Made by a program: the position numbers and the translations under genes
Shown here: in pieces, positions 36,234 to 46,698 of the stretch
Layout of the letters: each line of letters begins with the position of its first letter
Position numbering within the stretch: the stretch's first letter is position 1
Notes under the pieces: model-generated
Databases searched by the model: none
Seen by the model: the letters and a program-made list of their open reading frames with translations, nothing else
What the model was told of the DNA's origin: nothing
Source: Phenylobacterium sp. J426
GTDB taxonomy: Bacteria; Pseudomonadota; Alphaproteobacteria; Caulobacterales; Caulobacteraceae
Assembly: GCF_024699945.1 (NCBI RefSeq)
Contig: NZ_JAJOMY010000001.1
Location: 2,921,001-2,985,000, forward strand
Direction: 5' to 3'
Length of the DNA stretch: 64,000 nucleotides

Positions 36234-37706
36234 TGGCCGAGCTCACCTCGCTGACGCTGAAGGCCGCGCTGGACGGCCTGGCGTCCAAGTCGTTCTCGGC
36301 GGTCGAACTGACCCAGGCGCACGTCGAGGCCGTCGAGGCCGCCCGCGCCCTGAACGCCTATGTCGTCGAGACGCCCGAGAAGGCGCTGGAGATGGCGCGC
36401 GCCTCGGACGAGCGCCGCGCCCGCGGGGGAGGCCGGCCGCCTGGAGGGCGCGCCGCTCGGCATCAAGGACCTGTTCTGCACCGAGGGCGTGGAATCGACC
36501 GCCGCCTCGAAGATCCTGCGGGGCTTCAAGCCGACCTACGAGTCCACCGTCAGCGCCAACCTTTGGCGCGACGGGGCGGTCATGCTGGGCAAGCTCAACA
36601 TGGACGAGTTCGCCATGGGCTCGTCGAACGAGACCTCGGCCTGGGGGCCGGTGGCCAACCCGTGGCGGGCGGAAGGCGGCAACGCCAAGCTGACGCCGGG
36701 CGGCTCTTCGGGCGGTTCGGCCTCGGCGGTCGCCGCCGAGCTGTGCCTGGGCGCCACGGCCACGGACACCGGCGGCTCGATCCGCCAGCCGGCGGCCTTC
36801 ACCGGCACCGTGGGCATCAAGCCGACCTACGGCCGCTGCTCGCGCTGGGGCATCGTGGCGTTCGCCTCGTCGCTGGACCAGGCCGGCCCGATGGCCCGCA
36901 CGGTCGAGGACACGGCGATCCTGCTGTCGTCGATGGCCGGCCACGACCCGAAGGATTCCACCAGCCTGCCGGTCGAAACGCCGGACTTCGCCAGCTTCTG
37001 CGGCAAGTCGGTGAAGGGCCTGCGCGTCGGCATCCCGAAGGAATACCGCGTCGACGGCATGCCGGCCGAGATCGAGAAGCTGTGGGAGCAGGGCATCGCC
37101 TGGCTGAAGGAGGCCGGCTGCGAGATCGTCGAGGTCAGCCTGCCGCACACCAAGTATGCCCTGCCGGCCTACTACATCATCGCCCCGGCGGAGGCGTCCT
37201 CGAACCTCGCCCGCTACGACGGCATGCGCTACGGCCTGCGCGTCGACGGCCAGAACCTCACCGACACCTACGAGAAGAGCCGCGCCGAAGGCTTCGGCGA
37301 CGAGGTGAAGCGGCGGATCCTGATCGGCACCTATGTGCTGTCGGCCGGCTACTACGACGCCTACTACCTCAAGGCCCTGAAGGTCCGCCGGCGCATCGCC
37401 GACGACTTCGACCAGGCCTGGCAGAAGGTGGACGCCCTGTTGACGCCGACCGCGCCGTCGGCGGCCTTCGCGCTCGGAGAGAAGTCGGACGATCCCGTCG
37501 CCATGTACCTGAACGACATCTTCACCGTGACGGTGAACCTGGCCGGCCTGCCGGGGATGAGCGTTCCGGCCGGCGTCGACGCGGGCGGCCTGCCGCTGGG
37601 CCTGCAGCTGATCGGCCGCAACCTGGACGAGGGCACGCTGTTCTCGCTGGGCTCGGCCATCGAGAAGGCCGCGGACTTCCGCGCCAAGCCTGCGAAGTGG
37701 TGGTGA
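36233..37706 (+). CDS. gatA: Asp/Glu-tRNA amidotransferase subunit A (frameshifted in this sequence)
   Basis: Amidase-signature subunit that releases ammonia from glutamine for tRNA-dependent transamidation. The Lys of GIKDLFC, the cis-Ser in [14 protein letters not shown] and the nucleophile Ser in [10 protein letters not shown] form the triad. One extra base in the G5 run at 36425-36429 breaks the frame between DERRARG and [11 protein letters not shown]; corrected length ~490. It is essential in organisms lacking GlnRS or AsnRS, so the shift is probably an error. Confidence 0.94.
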
Positions 37707-37715
37707 GGTGACCAA

Positions 37716-37851
37716 TCCCTCCTCTTCGGGGGAGGGAGAGCTCGCCGGAGGCGAGCAGGGTGGGGTTCGTGGACCAGGCTCGGCGCCCGGTCGTGACCTC
37801 CCCACCCGGCGGCGCTTGCGCGCCTGCCACCCTCCCCTGGAGGGGAGGGAC
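37716..37851. repeat. Intergenic inverted-repeat element (REP-like)
   Basis: A symmetrical ~136-base unit: left end TCCCTCCTCTTCGGGGGAGG followed by GCAGGGTGGGG, right end CCCCACC ... CCACCCTCCCC. The two halves are mutually complementary and each end is itself palindromic. Such elements are common between genes in Caulobacterales and Rhizobiales genomes. It has no open reading frame and lies between gatA and the convergent secreted-protein gene. Confidence 0.65.
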
Positions 37852-37858
37852 TCGGGCC

Positions 37859-38173
37859 TTAGCTGATCTTGTCGAACTCGGCCTGGATTTCCTTGAGCTT
37901 GGCGTCGTCGATGGCGCCCTGGCTCATCGGGGCGACCTGGGCCAGCGTCATCGTGCCGATCTGGTCGTAATAGGCGGTGATCGCCGGGATCGCGGCCTCG
38001 AGGACGGCCTTGGCCTTCTCGTTCTTGACGATCTCGCCGATGGTCGTGCTTTCGACCGAGAGCTTGCCGGCGGCCGGTGCGGCCGCGCCGTGGTTGGCGT
38101 GGTTGTGCTCCTGGGCGAGCGCGGGGCCCGCGACGAGGGCCGCGGCGACGGCGGCGAGCGCGATGATCTTCAT
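37859..38173 (-). CDS. Small secreted protein with conserved alpha-helical domain
   Basis: A 104-residue protein with a clear signal peptide (MKIIALAAVAAALVAGPALAQ) and a His-rich linker (EHNHANH). The mature domain (TIGEIVKNEKAKAVLEAAIPAI..TLAQVAPMSQGAIDDAKLKEI) resembles a short helical domain also found as a C-terminal appendix of some secreted esterases in alphaproteobacteria. ATG 38173 is chosen for the signal peptide; the upstream frame is not protein-like. The function is unknown. Confidence 0.75.
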   Translation of the reverse strand: MKIIALAAVAAALVAGPALAQEHNHANHGAAAPAAGKLSVESTTIGEIVKNEKAKAVLEAAIPAITAYYDQIGTMTLAQVAPMSQGAIDDAKLKEIQAEFDKIS

Positions 38174-38311
38174 TTGGGTCTTCCTTCCCCCGGGGAGATT
38201 TGTCTGGACGCTGTAAAGCGCCACACAGCTTGAGGCCATTTCATGACGTTTGCGCAAGAGGGTACGTGATCGTGCTTCACCTCGCGCGCGACCGGCAGTA
38301 GGGAAACGGCC

Positions 38312-39811
38312 ATGAGCGAGACCGCCACCCCCAAGCAGATCCAGGGCCGCACCGGGCCGTGGGAAATCGTCCTCGGCCTCGAGATCCACGCCCAGGTGTC
38401 CTCGAACGCCAAGCTGTTCTCAGGCGCCGCCGTGGGCTTCGGCGCGGGACCGAACGAGCAGGTCAGCCTGGTGGACGCGGCCATGCCCGGCATGCTGCCG
38501 GTCATCAACCGCCACTGCGTGGAGCAGGCGATCAAGGCGGGCCTTGGCCTGAAGGCGCAGATCAACCTGAAGAGCCGCTTCGCCCGGAAGAACTACTTCT
38601 ACCCGGATCTGCCGCAGGGCTATCAGATCAGCCAGTTCGACGAGCCGATCGTCGGCGAGGGCGAGGTGCTGGTGGAGCGCGACGACGGCTCGACCTTCGC
38701 CGTGCGCATCGAGCGGCTGCACCTGGAACAGGACGCCGGCAAGAGCCTGCACGACCAGGACCCGAACTTCACCTACGTCGACCTGAACCGTGCGGGGACG
38801 GCGCTGATGGAGATCGTCTCGCGTCCCGACATGCGCTCGTCGGACGAGGCGGCGGCCTATGTAAAGAAGGTCCGCACCATCCTGATCTATCTCGGCGCCT
38901 GCGACGGCGACATGGAGAAGGGCAATCTGCGCGCCGACGTGAACGTCTCGGTCTGCCGTCCCGGCGACTACGAGAAGTACCGCGAGACCGGCAGCTTCAA
39001 GCACCTCGGCACGCGCTGCGAGATCAAGAACGTCAACTCGTTCCGATTCATGCAGCAGGCGATCGAGTACGAGGCCCGCCGCCAGATCGAGATCATCGAG
39101 GATGGCGGCAAGGTGGACCAGGAGACCCGGCTGTTCGATCCCAACAAGGGCGAGACGCGGTCGCTGCGCTCGAAGGAAGAGGCGCACGACTACCGCTACT
39201 TCCCCGATCCGGACCTGCTGCCGCTGGTGCTGGACCCGGCGTGGGTGAAGGAGATCGAGGGCCGGCTGCCCGAGCTGCCCGACGCCAAGAAGGCGCGCTT
39301 CCAGTCGCAGTACGGCCTGTCGGCCTACGACGCCGGCGTGCTGATCGCCGAACAGGCGAAGGCGGACTTCTACGAGGCCGCCGCCAAAGGTCGTGACGCC
39401 AAGCTGGTGGCCAACTGGGTGACCAACGACCTGGCCGCCCGCCTGACCGCCGCCGGCCAGGAGATTTCGGATTCGCCCATCGGCCCGGCGGCCATCGCCG
39501 AGCTGGTGCAGCTGATCGAAGAGGGCGTGATCTCGTCGAAGATCGCCAAGGACGTCTTCGAGCGGATGTGGGCGGGCGAAGGCGCGGCCTCGGAGATCGT
39601 CGAGAAGCAGGGGCTGAAGCAGGTCTCCGACACCGGGGCGCTGGAGACGATCATCGACGACCTGATCGCCGCCAACCCCGGCCAGGCCGCCGCCGTGAAG
39701 GACAAGCCCCAGGCGATCGGCTGGTTCGTGGGCCAGGTGATGAAGGCCACCCAGGGCAAGGCCAACCCGGGCGTGATCAACCAGCTGCTGAAGGCGAAGC
39801 TGGGGCTCTAG
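38312..39811 (+). CDS. gatB: Asp/Glu-tRNA amidotransferase subunit B
   Basis: GatB kinase-like subunit (499 residues) that phosphorylates the misacylated aminoacyl-tRNA and receives ammonia from Gat[42 protein letters not shown] and [18 protein letters not shown] are diagnostic; the YqeY-like tail ([20 protein letters not shown]) is complete. It is separated from gatA by the inverted repeat and the secreted-protein gene, so the three gat genes are not one simple operon. Confidence 0.96.
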   Translation: MSETATPKQIQGRTGPWEIVLGLEIHAQVSSNAKLFSGAAVGFGAGPNEQVSLVDAAMPGMLPVINRHCVEQAIKAGLGLKAQINLKSRFARKNYFYPDLPQGYQISQFDEPIVGEGEVLVERDDGSTFAVRIERLHLEQDAGKSLHDQDPNFTYVDLNRAGTALMEIVSRPDMRSSDEAAAYVKKVRTILIYLGACDGDMEKGNLRADVNVSVCRPGDYEKYRETGSFKHLGTRCEIKNVNSFRFMQQAIEYEARRQIEIIEDGGKVDQETRLFDPNKGETRSLRSKEEAHDYRYFPDPDLLPLVLDPAWVKEIEGRLPELPDAKKARFQSQYGLSAYDAGVLIAEQAKADFYEAAAKGRDAKLVANWVTNDLAARLTAAGQEISDSPIGPAAIAELVQLIEEGVISSKIAKDVFERMWAGEGAASEIVEKQGLKQVSDTGALETIIDDLIAANPGQAAAVKDKPQAIGWFVGQVMKATQGKANPGVINQLLKAKLGL

Positions 39812-39826
39812 GCCCCGGCGTCGTCG

Positions 39827-40279
39827 TCAATCGGGGATGACGTCGAAGATGCGGCCTTCGCGGTCGGTCAGCACGAAGGCGTCGCCCGCCCGCCGCCAGG
39901 TGTAGCCGGCCGGCGGCGGCCGCAGGCGATAGCGCGGATAGTCGGCGACCGGCGGGCCGCGATACTCGGGCGGCAGCCAGCCGCCGGGTCGCGGGCCGGA
40001 ATAGGCGCCGGGCGGCGGGCGATCGTCGTCGCGGCGGTCGTAGCCCCGGCGCTCATAGCCCCGGCGCTCATAGCCTCGGCCTTCCGGCGGACCGCGACGC
40101 TCGTAGCGCGGGCCGTCGTCGCCGCCGCGGCGCTCGTAGCCGCGTGGCCCTTCGGCGCGTCCGCGGCCCTGATTGCCGCCCTGGCCTCGGCCGTCCTTGG
40201 CGAACGCCAGGTCGGCCGCGATGGGCGAGGCGGCGACGGCCAGCACGGCGGCGAACATGAGGATCGGGCGTTGCATCAC
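39827..40279 (-). CDS. RcnB-family periplasmic protein
   Basis: A 150-residue protein with a signal peptide (MMQRPILMFAAVLAVAASPIAA) and a strongly basic, low-complexity middle with repeated YERRG units. The C-terminal ~50 residues (GWLPPEYRGPPVADYPRYRL..YTWRRAGDAFVLTDREGRI) match the RcnB/YohN domain linked to Ni/Co homeostasis in E. coli. Metal binding is not evident here, so only the family is claimed. It converges with gatB. Confidence 0.82.
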   Translation of the reverse strand: MMQRPILMFAAVLAVAASPIAADLAFAKDGRGQGGNQGRGRAEGPRGYERRGGDDGPRYERRGPPEGRGYERRGYERRGYDRRDDDRPPPGAYSGPRPGGWLPPEYRGPPVADYPRYRLRPPPAGYTWRRAGDAFVLTDREGRIFDVIPD

Positions 40280-40465
40280 GCCTTCGGGTCTCCGAGGTTT
40301 CGGCAGCGAACGTACGATGACATGCGCCCGGCGTCGTGAACTGAGGCTGAACGCGCCACCGCAACGCTTGGGCGGGGCCGGAGGCTCCGCCGCGGCGGCT
40401 TGCCACAGGCGCGCGTCTCGCCATCTATGCCGTCAGGGCCAGGCATTTGAGCAAGAGGGAACGAC

Positions 40466-41206
40466 ATGGCTTCGCCGATCGAGGTGCATTACTGGCCGAC
40501 GCCCAACGGGCACAAGGTGACCATCGCGCTCGAGGAGATGGGCCTGCCCTATGAGATCGTGCCGGTGAACATCGGCCGCGGCGACCAGTTCAAGCCCGAG
40601 TTCCTGGCGATCAGCCCCAACAACCGGATGCCGGCCATCGTCGATCCCGACGGCCCCGGCGGCCAGCCGATCTCGATCTTCGAGTCGGGCGCGATCCTGC
40701 AGTACCTCGGCCGCAAGACCGGCCAGTTCTATGGCGGCTCCGGCGACGAGGGCGAGCGGCGGCGCGTGGCCGTCGAGGAATGGCTGATGTGGCAGATGGC
40801 CAACCTCGGCCCCAACAGCGGCCAGGCCAACCACTTCCGCAACTACGCGCCCATGATGACGTCGGACCAGCGCCACATCGCCTATGGCGCGGTCCGCTAT
40901 TCGAACGAGGTGCACCGCCTGTACGGCGTGATGGAGACGCGGCTGGAGGGGCACGAGTATCTGGCCGGCGAGTATTCCATCGCCGACATGGCGACGGCGC
41001 CGTGGGTCAGCGCCTGGAAGGCGCTGGGCATCCACTTCGACGACTTTCCGAAGACGAAGGCCTGGCACGAGAAGATCCTGGCGCGAGAGCCGGTGAAGCG
41101 GGCGCTGGCCAAGGGCGAGGAGCTGCGACGCGGGCCGGGACTGAACGCCTCGGGCAAGGATGCGGAAGAGGCGCGCAAGGTGCTCTTCGGACAACGTGCG
41201 CGCTAG
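40466..41206 (+). CDS. Glutathione S-transferase (YghU/YfcG-like)
   Basis: A 246-residue cytosolic GST. The N-terminal thioredoxin-like domain (EVHYWPTPNGHKVTIALEEM, NNRMPAIVDPDG, SIFESGAILQYLGRKTG) matches nu-class disulfide-bond oxidoreductases, which act on organic hydroperoxides and disulfides. The C-terminal helical domain ends ADMATAPWVSAWK..KRALAKGEELR. An AAGAGGGAAC site precedes ATG 40466. It is divergent from the RcnB-like gene. Confidence 0.92.
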   Translation: MASPIEVHYWPTPNGHKVTIALEEMGLPYEIVPVNIGRGDQFKPEFLAISPNNRMPAIVDPDGPGGQPISIFESGAILQYLGRKTGQFYGGSGDEGERRRVAVEEWLMWQMANLGPNSGQANHFRNYAPMMTSDQRHIAYGAVRYSNEVHRLYGVMETRLEGHEYLAGEYSIADMATAPWVSAWKALGIHFDDFPKTKAWHEKILAREPVKRALAKGEELRRGPGLNASGKDAEEARKVLFGQRAR

Positions 41207-41375
41207 GGCTGCGCGCCCCAGTTGAACGGCCGAATTCTAGGCCATTTCGCCGCACTGTTCTTGGATGAAGGCTGGACAACGGCGCGTTTAACCATGTGTT
41301 CAGCTTAACCTTGGTTACCTCGTACCTGTAAGCCGGAAGAGGGCTCGAGAATCGAGGCCGCCGGCTGAGACAGGG

Positions 41376-41657
41376 ATGAAGATCATGCTGGCGAGCATGG
41401 AGATGAAGAGCGAAGGCTTGCCGCTCCCCACGGTCGACGCCACGGGCGACGAGCTGTTCCGACTGGGGCTGCTGTATTCGACGGGGCAGGGCGGCGCGCC
41501 GCTGGACTATGTTTCGGCGCACATGCTGTTCAACCTGGCGGCGATGCGTGGCTCGGTGGAGGCCAAGATCTACCGCAAGGAACTGGCGGACGAGATGGCC
41601 TCGGACGAGGTCGCCGAGGCCCAGCGCCAGGCGCGCGAGTGGCTGGCCCAGGGCTGA
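41376..41657 (+). CDS. Small Sel1-repeat-like protein
   Basis: A 93-residue protein containing one to two Sel1/TPR-like units (ELFRLGLLYSTGQGGAPLDYVSAHMLFNLAAMRGSVEAKIYRKEL). Such short proteins are conserved in alphaproteobacteria and probably mediate protein contacts. The intergenic stretch before it (41207-41375) carries TTAACC repeats. ATG 41376 was chosen; ATG 41385 or 41400 are also possible. The function is unknown. Confidence 0.78.
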   Translation: MKIMLASMEMKSEGLPLPTVDATGDELFRLGLLYSTGQGGAPLDYVSAHMLFNLAAMRGSVEAKIYRKELADEMASDEVAEAQRQAREWLAQG

Positions 41658-41729
41658 GCGGCGCCTGAGCGGCGGAAGGTCATTTTGCCCGGCGAGACCG
41701 CTAGGCAGAGCGACCTTCGTCCGCTAATA

Positions 41730-41748
41730 ACCGCCCTCCGCGGGCGGT
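41730..41748 (+). terminator. Hairpin between Sel1-like gene and tRNA-Ser
   Basis: Stem ACCGCCC / GGGCGGT with a TCCGC loop, without a clear T tract. Possible weak terminator. Confidence 0.35.
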
Positions 41749-41764
41749 CTGCCGCCGGCGTGCT

Positions 41765-41854
41765 GGTGACGTGGCCGAGTGGCTGAAGGCAACGGTTTGC
41801 TAAATCGTCATACGTGAAAGCGTATCGAGGGTTCGAATCCCTCCGTCACCGCCA
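41765..41854 (+). tRNA. tRNA-Ser (GCT)
   Basis: A 90-base class II tRNA with acceptor stem GGTGACG / CGTCACC, discriminator G and encoded CCA (41852-41854). The anticodon loop TTGCTAA places GCT at 41799-41801 (reads AGC/AGU). The long variable arm (CATACGTGAAAGCGTATCG region) and the T arm GGGTTCGAATCCC are as expected for serine tRNA. Confidence 0.97.
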
Positions 41855-41913
41855 CTCTGTTCCCGGACATCGGCCTCGCCCGCGCCGGCCTCTTCGTGGG
41901 GCGGGGGTCTGCC

Positions 41914-43468
41914 CTATTCCGCGGCCATGGCGGCCGTGGCGAGAACCTGGTGGAGCGCCTCGACGAGCGCGTCCGGACGGACCGGCTTGGCCAGGTGAAG
42001 ATCGGCCCCGGCGGCCAGGGCCTCGCGGCGGTGGTGTTCCATGGCGTTGGCGCTGAGCACGATGATGGGCGTTCGCGCGCCGCAGGGCCGTTCCCGTTCC
42101 GCCTGGCGGATTTCGCGTATGGCGGTGAGCCCGTCCATGACCGGCATCTGGATATCCATCAGCACGACGTCGAAGGCGCGCGCGCGCCAGCTGTCCAGGC
42201 CGAGCCGGCCGTTGTCGGCGAGCACAAGGTCGACGTCGAAGGCCTCCAGAATCAGCTGCACGACCCGCTGGTTGGTGGGGTTGTCCTCGACATAGAGCAC
42301 CTGCAGGCGTTGGTCCGGGGGCGGGGAGGCCTCGGGCGCGATCCCGGGCGGAGGGAGGCCGGCCGCGTGGGGCAGGCGTTCCAGGGGCAGGTCGACGACG
42401 AAGACGCTGCCCGCCCCGCGCTCGGAGGCGGCGGAAATCGACCCGCCCATGAGCTCGACCAGCGACTTGCAGATGAAGAGCCCGAGGCCCGCGCCGCCAA
42501 ACCTGCGGGTCGGGCCGGTGTCGGCCTGGGCGAAGCGGTCGGAGAGGGTGGCGAACTCGGCGGCGTCGAAGCCGATCCCAGTGTCGGCGACCTCGATCCG
42601 GACCCGGCCCTCGTCCGACGACACGGCGAGCCGCACCTGCCCGGCTTCGGTGAACTTCAGCGCGTCTGAGGCGAGGTGTCCGACGATCTGCTTGAGCCGA
42701 ACCGCATCGCCCAGATATTCGCCGCCGAGGTCCGGCGCGATGTCGACGACGAAGTCGAGTCCCTTCTCGCCGGCGCGCAGACGGGCGAGGTCGATGACGC
42801 CGCCGAGCTCGGCCAGAAGATCGAAGGGGCGAGCCTCGAGCTGCAGCGCGCCGGCCTGGACCCTGGAGACCTCTAGCATGTCGGAGATCAGCCGCTCGAG
42901 GCTGAGGCCCTGCGCCTGGATGATCTGCAGCAGCTCCTGCTGGCGGGCATCGAAGCCGTCATCGGCGAGAAGGCTGGCGGCGCCCAGGAGACCATTCAGC
43001 GGCGTGCGGATCTCATGGCTGATGTTGGCCAGGAAGTCGGCCTTGGCCTGGGCGGCTTCCCGGGCGACGCGACGGGCCTTCGGGACCTCGGCCTCGTAGG
43101 CCCGGCGGCCGGCCGCGCGCCAGACGGCGAGACGGACGAGCCCAGGGCCATCGACATCGGCGGGCGCCTGCGTGGCGTTCAGCATCACCGGCAGGCGCGC
43201 GCCGTCGGCCGTCACCAGGTCCAGGGCGATTTCGGCGAGCTGGCCGCCCAGCGCCAGTTCCTGGGTGAGCCTTGTCTGCAGCAGCAGGCGACTGGCGACG
43301 GTGAGCAGGGTGGCCAGCTTCACCCCGACCAAGCCGCCCGCAGGCCTCTGTGTCAGGCGCTCGAAATACGGGTTCGCGTAGCGGATCGTCAGGTCCGGCC
43401 CGAGCTCGACCAGGCCGCAGGGGGGCGTTGGCGAGCAGGTCTGGAGGGCCGTTAGGGGCGCCGTTCAC
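41914..43468 (-). CDS. PAS hybrid sensor histidine kinase with C-terminal receiver (frameshifted in this sequence)
   Basis: Predicted soluble hybrid kinase, ~517 residues after correction. The N-terminal PAS domain (~15-130) is followed by HisKA (NISHEIRTPLNGLLGA, phospho-His), HATPase_c (LKFTEAGQ, DTGIGF, GAGLGLFI) and a receiver domain (VLMDIQMPVMDG, acceptor Asp; Lys in LAKPVRP). GTG 43468 overlaps the stop of the upstream RsbQ-like hydrolase (GTGA). One extra base in the G6 run at 43420-43425 breaks the PAS domain between LLANAP and CGLVELGPDLTIRYANPYFE. The coupled hydrolase suggests it supplies or senses a small ligand for the PAS domain. Confidence 0.88.
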
Positions 43469-44286
43469 TGCGGGGCCGTTCCGCGGCGGGTCTGATCGGC
43501 GAGGAAGGCGCCGATGCGCGAGATCACCTGATCGGGGTGCGTGAGGTGCGGGCTGTGGCCGCTCGCCTGCAGGACCTGGCGGGTGCTGCCTTCGATGGCC
43601 GCATTGACCCAGCGCCCGACCTGGGGCGGGGCGAGGGCGTCGTCGCTGCACTCGATCAGCAGCGTGGGAACGCGCACCTGCCGGTAGGCCGCGCGATGGT
43701 CGGACTTGAAGGTGGCGCGGGCGAAGTCGGCGGCGATGGCGGGATCCGCCTGGCAGACGTTGCGCCGCCACTCTTCCTCGAGCTGCGGCGCCTGGTCGGC
43801 GCCGAACACGATCGGCGACAGGACCTGCGAGAAGTCGATCTGGTTCTTGGCCATCAGCTCGAGCAGCTCGTCGAGGTCGGCCTCGGCGAAGCCGCCGACA
43901 TAGTCCTCCGTGTCCGAGTAGCGCGGCGAGGCGCAGATCAGGACCAGACCTCCAAACAGCTCGGGCCGCTTCACGGCCGCCAGGACGCCGATGCTGGCGC
44001 TGACGGAATGGCCGACGAAGATCACGTCCTTGAGGCCCAGGTCGTCGCAGAGCTGGATGGCGTCGTCGGCATAGGCGTCAAGCGACCCGTAACGCTGCGG
44101 GTCGTAGCCGGAGGCGTTCGATCCCCCGGAGCCCACATGGTCGAACATCACGCAGGTGGCGCCCGCCGAGAGCTGAGGCGCCACGAAGCGCCACATGTTC
44201 TGGTCGCAGCCGAACCCGTGCGACAGAAGGAGCGTCGGGCCGCCCTCGCCGCGGATCGTGGCGTTGTTACGCTGTGCGGCGTTCAT
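43465..44286 (-). CDS. RsbQ-like alpha/beta hydrolase
   Basis: A 273-residue alpha/beta hydrolase close to RsbQ, the energy-stress activator partner of the PAS phosphatase RsbP in Bacillus. LLLSHGFGCDQNMWRFVAPQL is the oxyanion region, GHSVSASIGVLAA carries the nucleophile Ser, and SDDALAPP and GHSPHLTHP carry the Asp and His. It sits directly upstream of, and overlaps, a PAS-containing histidine kinase, mirroring the RsbQ-RsbP pairing with a different output. The ligand is unknown. Confidence 0.88.
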   Translation of the reverse strand: MNAAQRNNATIRGEGGPTLLLSHGFGCDQNMWRFVAPQLSAGATCVMFDHVGSGGSNASGYDPQRYGSLDAYADDAIQLCDDLGLKDVIFVGHSVSASIGVLAAVKRPELFGGLVLICASPRYSDTEDYVGGFAEADLDELLELMAKNQIDFSQVLSPIVFGADQAPQLEEEWRRNVCQADPAIAADFARATFKSDHRAAYRQVRVPTLLIECSDDALAPPQVGRWVNAAIEGSTRQVLQASGHSPHLTHPDQVISRIGAFLADQTRRGTAPQ

Positions 44287-44479
44287 CGGACGTCAGGCTC
44301 CTGCACCCGACACCTGTTACGCGTGCAATCCCAAAATATCCTGAACGCGCCGCCGCCCTCGGGGCGGCCTGCTGCGCCGCCCTCGCAGTCTTCCCGGCCG
44401 CAAGGTGACGCCTCCGTCATCTTCTGGCCAATCGTTCGAACGTGAAGTATGCAGGGAGGTCATCACGCCGGAGAACGAC

Positions 44480-46493
44480 ATGCGCCGCTCGACCCTCGCC
44501 ACCGCCGGGCTCCTGATCTTCGCCGCGACGCTGGGGTCGGCTGCGATCGCCAAGGGGCGGGTGGCGACGCCCGTCGCGGCGCCGGCCGCCAGCGTGACCA
44601 CGGTGGACAACTTCCGTCTCGTGACCGCGGCGGGGCGCTCGGAAGATCTCTACCGCTACAGCGACGCCAAGGCGGTGGTGATCGTGATGCACGCCGTCGG
44701 CAGCCCGCAGGTGCGTGCGATGGCGCCGAAGCTCCGGGCGCTCCAGGAGGCGTACGAGCCGAAGGGCGTGAAGGTCCTGATGCTGAACTCGACGGCGAAG
44801 GACAGCCGCGAGGCCGTGCTGGCCGAGACGAAGGCGCTGGGCCTCGGCGCCGTGCCGGTGATGATGGACGACAACCTGCTGGTCGGCGACCAGCTGGGCG
44901 CAACGCGGGTGTCGGAAGTCTTCGTCATCGACCCGAAGTCGTGGAAGACGGTCTATCACGGCGCCCTCGCCGATGGCGCCAAGGGCGATGTCGCGGCGCG
45001 CGCCCTGGATGCGCTGATCGCGGGCCAGCCGGTGACGACGGCGTCGGTCCCGGCCAGCGGCGCGGCGATCAGCTTCCCCGACCGCCTGTCGGCGGCCAAG
45101 GCCAGGTTCGCGACGATCTCCTACGCGAAGGAGATTGTGCCGATCCTGGAAGAGAAGTGCGTCGCCTGCCACCAGCAGGGCGGCATCGCGCCGTTCGCCT
45201 TCGACAGCTACGAGAAGGTGAAGGGCTTCTCGCCGATGATCCGCGAGACCATCCGGACCGACCGGATGCCGCCGTGGGACGTCGATCCCAAGGTCGGCCA
45301 CTTCAAGAACGACAAGAGCCTGACCCCGGCCGAGATCAAGACGCTGGTGCGGTGGATCGAGGCGGGGCGCGCCGCGCGGCGACGGACCCGACCGTCTGGC
45401 TGAGGTGAAGCACGTCGCGCCTGACTGGCCGCTGGGCACGCCGGACCTGGTCATCGAGATCCCGTCCTACACGATCCCGGCCAGCGGCATCGTCGACTAC
45501 CAGTATCCGGTGATGGACAACCCGCTGAAGGAAGGCCGCTGGCTCAAGGCCTCGACCGCGCGGGTCCAGCAGCGCCAGGGCGTGCACCACATCCTGTCGG
45601 GCCACATCCCGGAAGGCGCCGACAAGATGGGCGGCATGTCCAACTGGGGCGGCAGCGTCGGCGGCTACACCGTCGGCATGGAGAGCATCGTCCAGCCGCC
45701 GGGCATCGGCAGCTATATCCCCGCCGGCGGCTCGATCGGCTACCAGATGCACTACACGCCGTTCGGCAAGGAAGTGCTCTCGACCCAGCAGATCGGGCTC
45801 TACTTCTACAAGCCCGGCGAGATGCCTGACCTGGTGATGCGCGAGAACACCATCGTGCAGTCGTTCATCAAGATCCCGCCAGGCGCCGAGGCGCACGAGG
45901 AGACCGGCTACCTGGCCTTCCCGCATGACGCGCTGCTGTATTCGGCGGTGGTGCACGCCCACTACCGCGGCACCTATTCGAACCTGAAGATCCGCTACCC
46001 CGACGGGAAGGAGAAGATGCTCCTGAACGTGCCGAAGTACGACTTCAACTGGCAGCGGATGTACGAGTTCGCCGAGCCCATCAAGGTGCCGGCCGGCTCG
46101 AAGCTGATCGCCACCTACATCTACGACAACTCGAAGCGGAATCCGGCCAACCCGGACCCGAGCAAGGAAGTCACCTGGGGCGACCAGTCGTTCGAGGAGA
46201 TGTTCTTCACCCAGTTGCGCTATCGCTGGGTCGACGAGACGGCCGCCAAGCAGACGGACTACGACGAGCAGATGCTGAAGGGGCGGCTGATCGGCATGAT
46301 GGACGCCAATCTCGACGACAAGGTCCAGATCGACGAACTGAAGGGCGGCATCGGCGACGCCATCCGGCCGCGCTTCGCCCTCGCCGACACCAACAAGGAT
46401 GGCGGCATCGACGCCAAGGAGTTCGAGCCGATCCTCAAGATGATGGGCGAGGCCGGCCGCCGACGGGCGCCCCAGAAGACCGCGGCGAAGTAG
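44480..46493 (+). CDS. Redoxin - cytochrome c - copper monooxygenase fusion with EF-hands (frameshifted in this sequence)
   Basis: A multidomain exported protein, ~670 residues after correction. Signal peptide 1-~24; a thioredoxin/redoxin-like domain (~30-195) lacking a CxxC; one c-type haem site CVACH (in EEKCVACHQQGG); then a copper type II ascorbate-dependent monooxygenase-like region (GVHHILSGHIPEGA, YSAVVHAHYRG) and two EF-hand loops at the C-terminus (DANLDDKVQIDEL, DTNKDGGIDAKEF). One extra base in the G4 run at 45364-45367 splits it between WIEAG and APRGDGPD. ATG 44480 is chosen for the signal peptide and the GGAG site. The oxidised substrate is unknown. Confidence 0.85.
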
Positions 46494-46698
46494 CGCCTGG
46501 AGGCGCCCGCACGTCGCGGTGCGCCCCTCCGCCGACGACGTCCCGGGCTGGCGTGGGCGCTTCGGCGCAGGCGCGGTTCCGAGGCGCCGGGCGCGTGACG
46601 GGCGGCCAGGCCCGCGCTTCCCGCTTGGATGACGCCGCGTCGCCGTGGTTGGCTGCCGTCCAGGATCGCATCAGACGGTCCTTCCAGGGCAGGACATC

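Noticed and set aside
41290..41330. CtrA-type TTAA pairs before the Sel1-like gene
   Set aside because: The TTAACC copies are not spaced by 7 bases; a partial palindrome TAACC-TT-GGTTA is present but has no clear reader.
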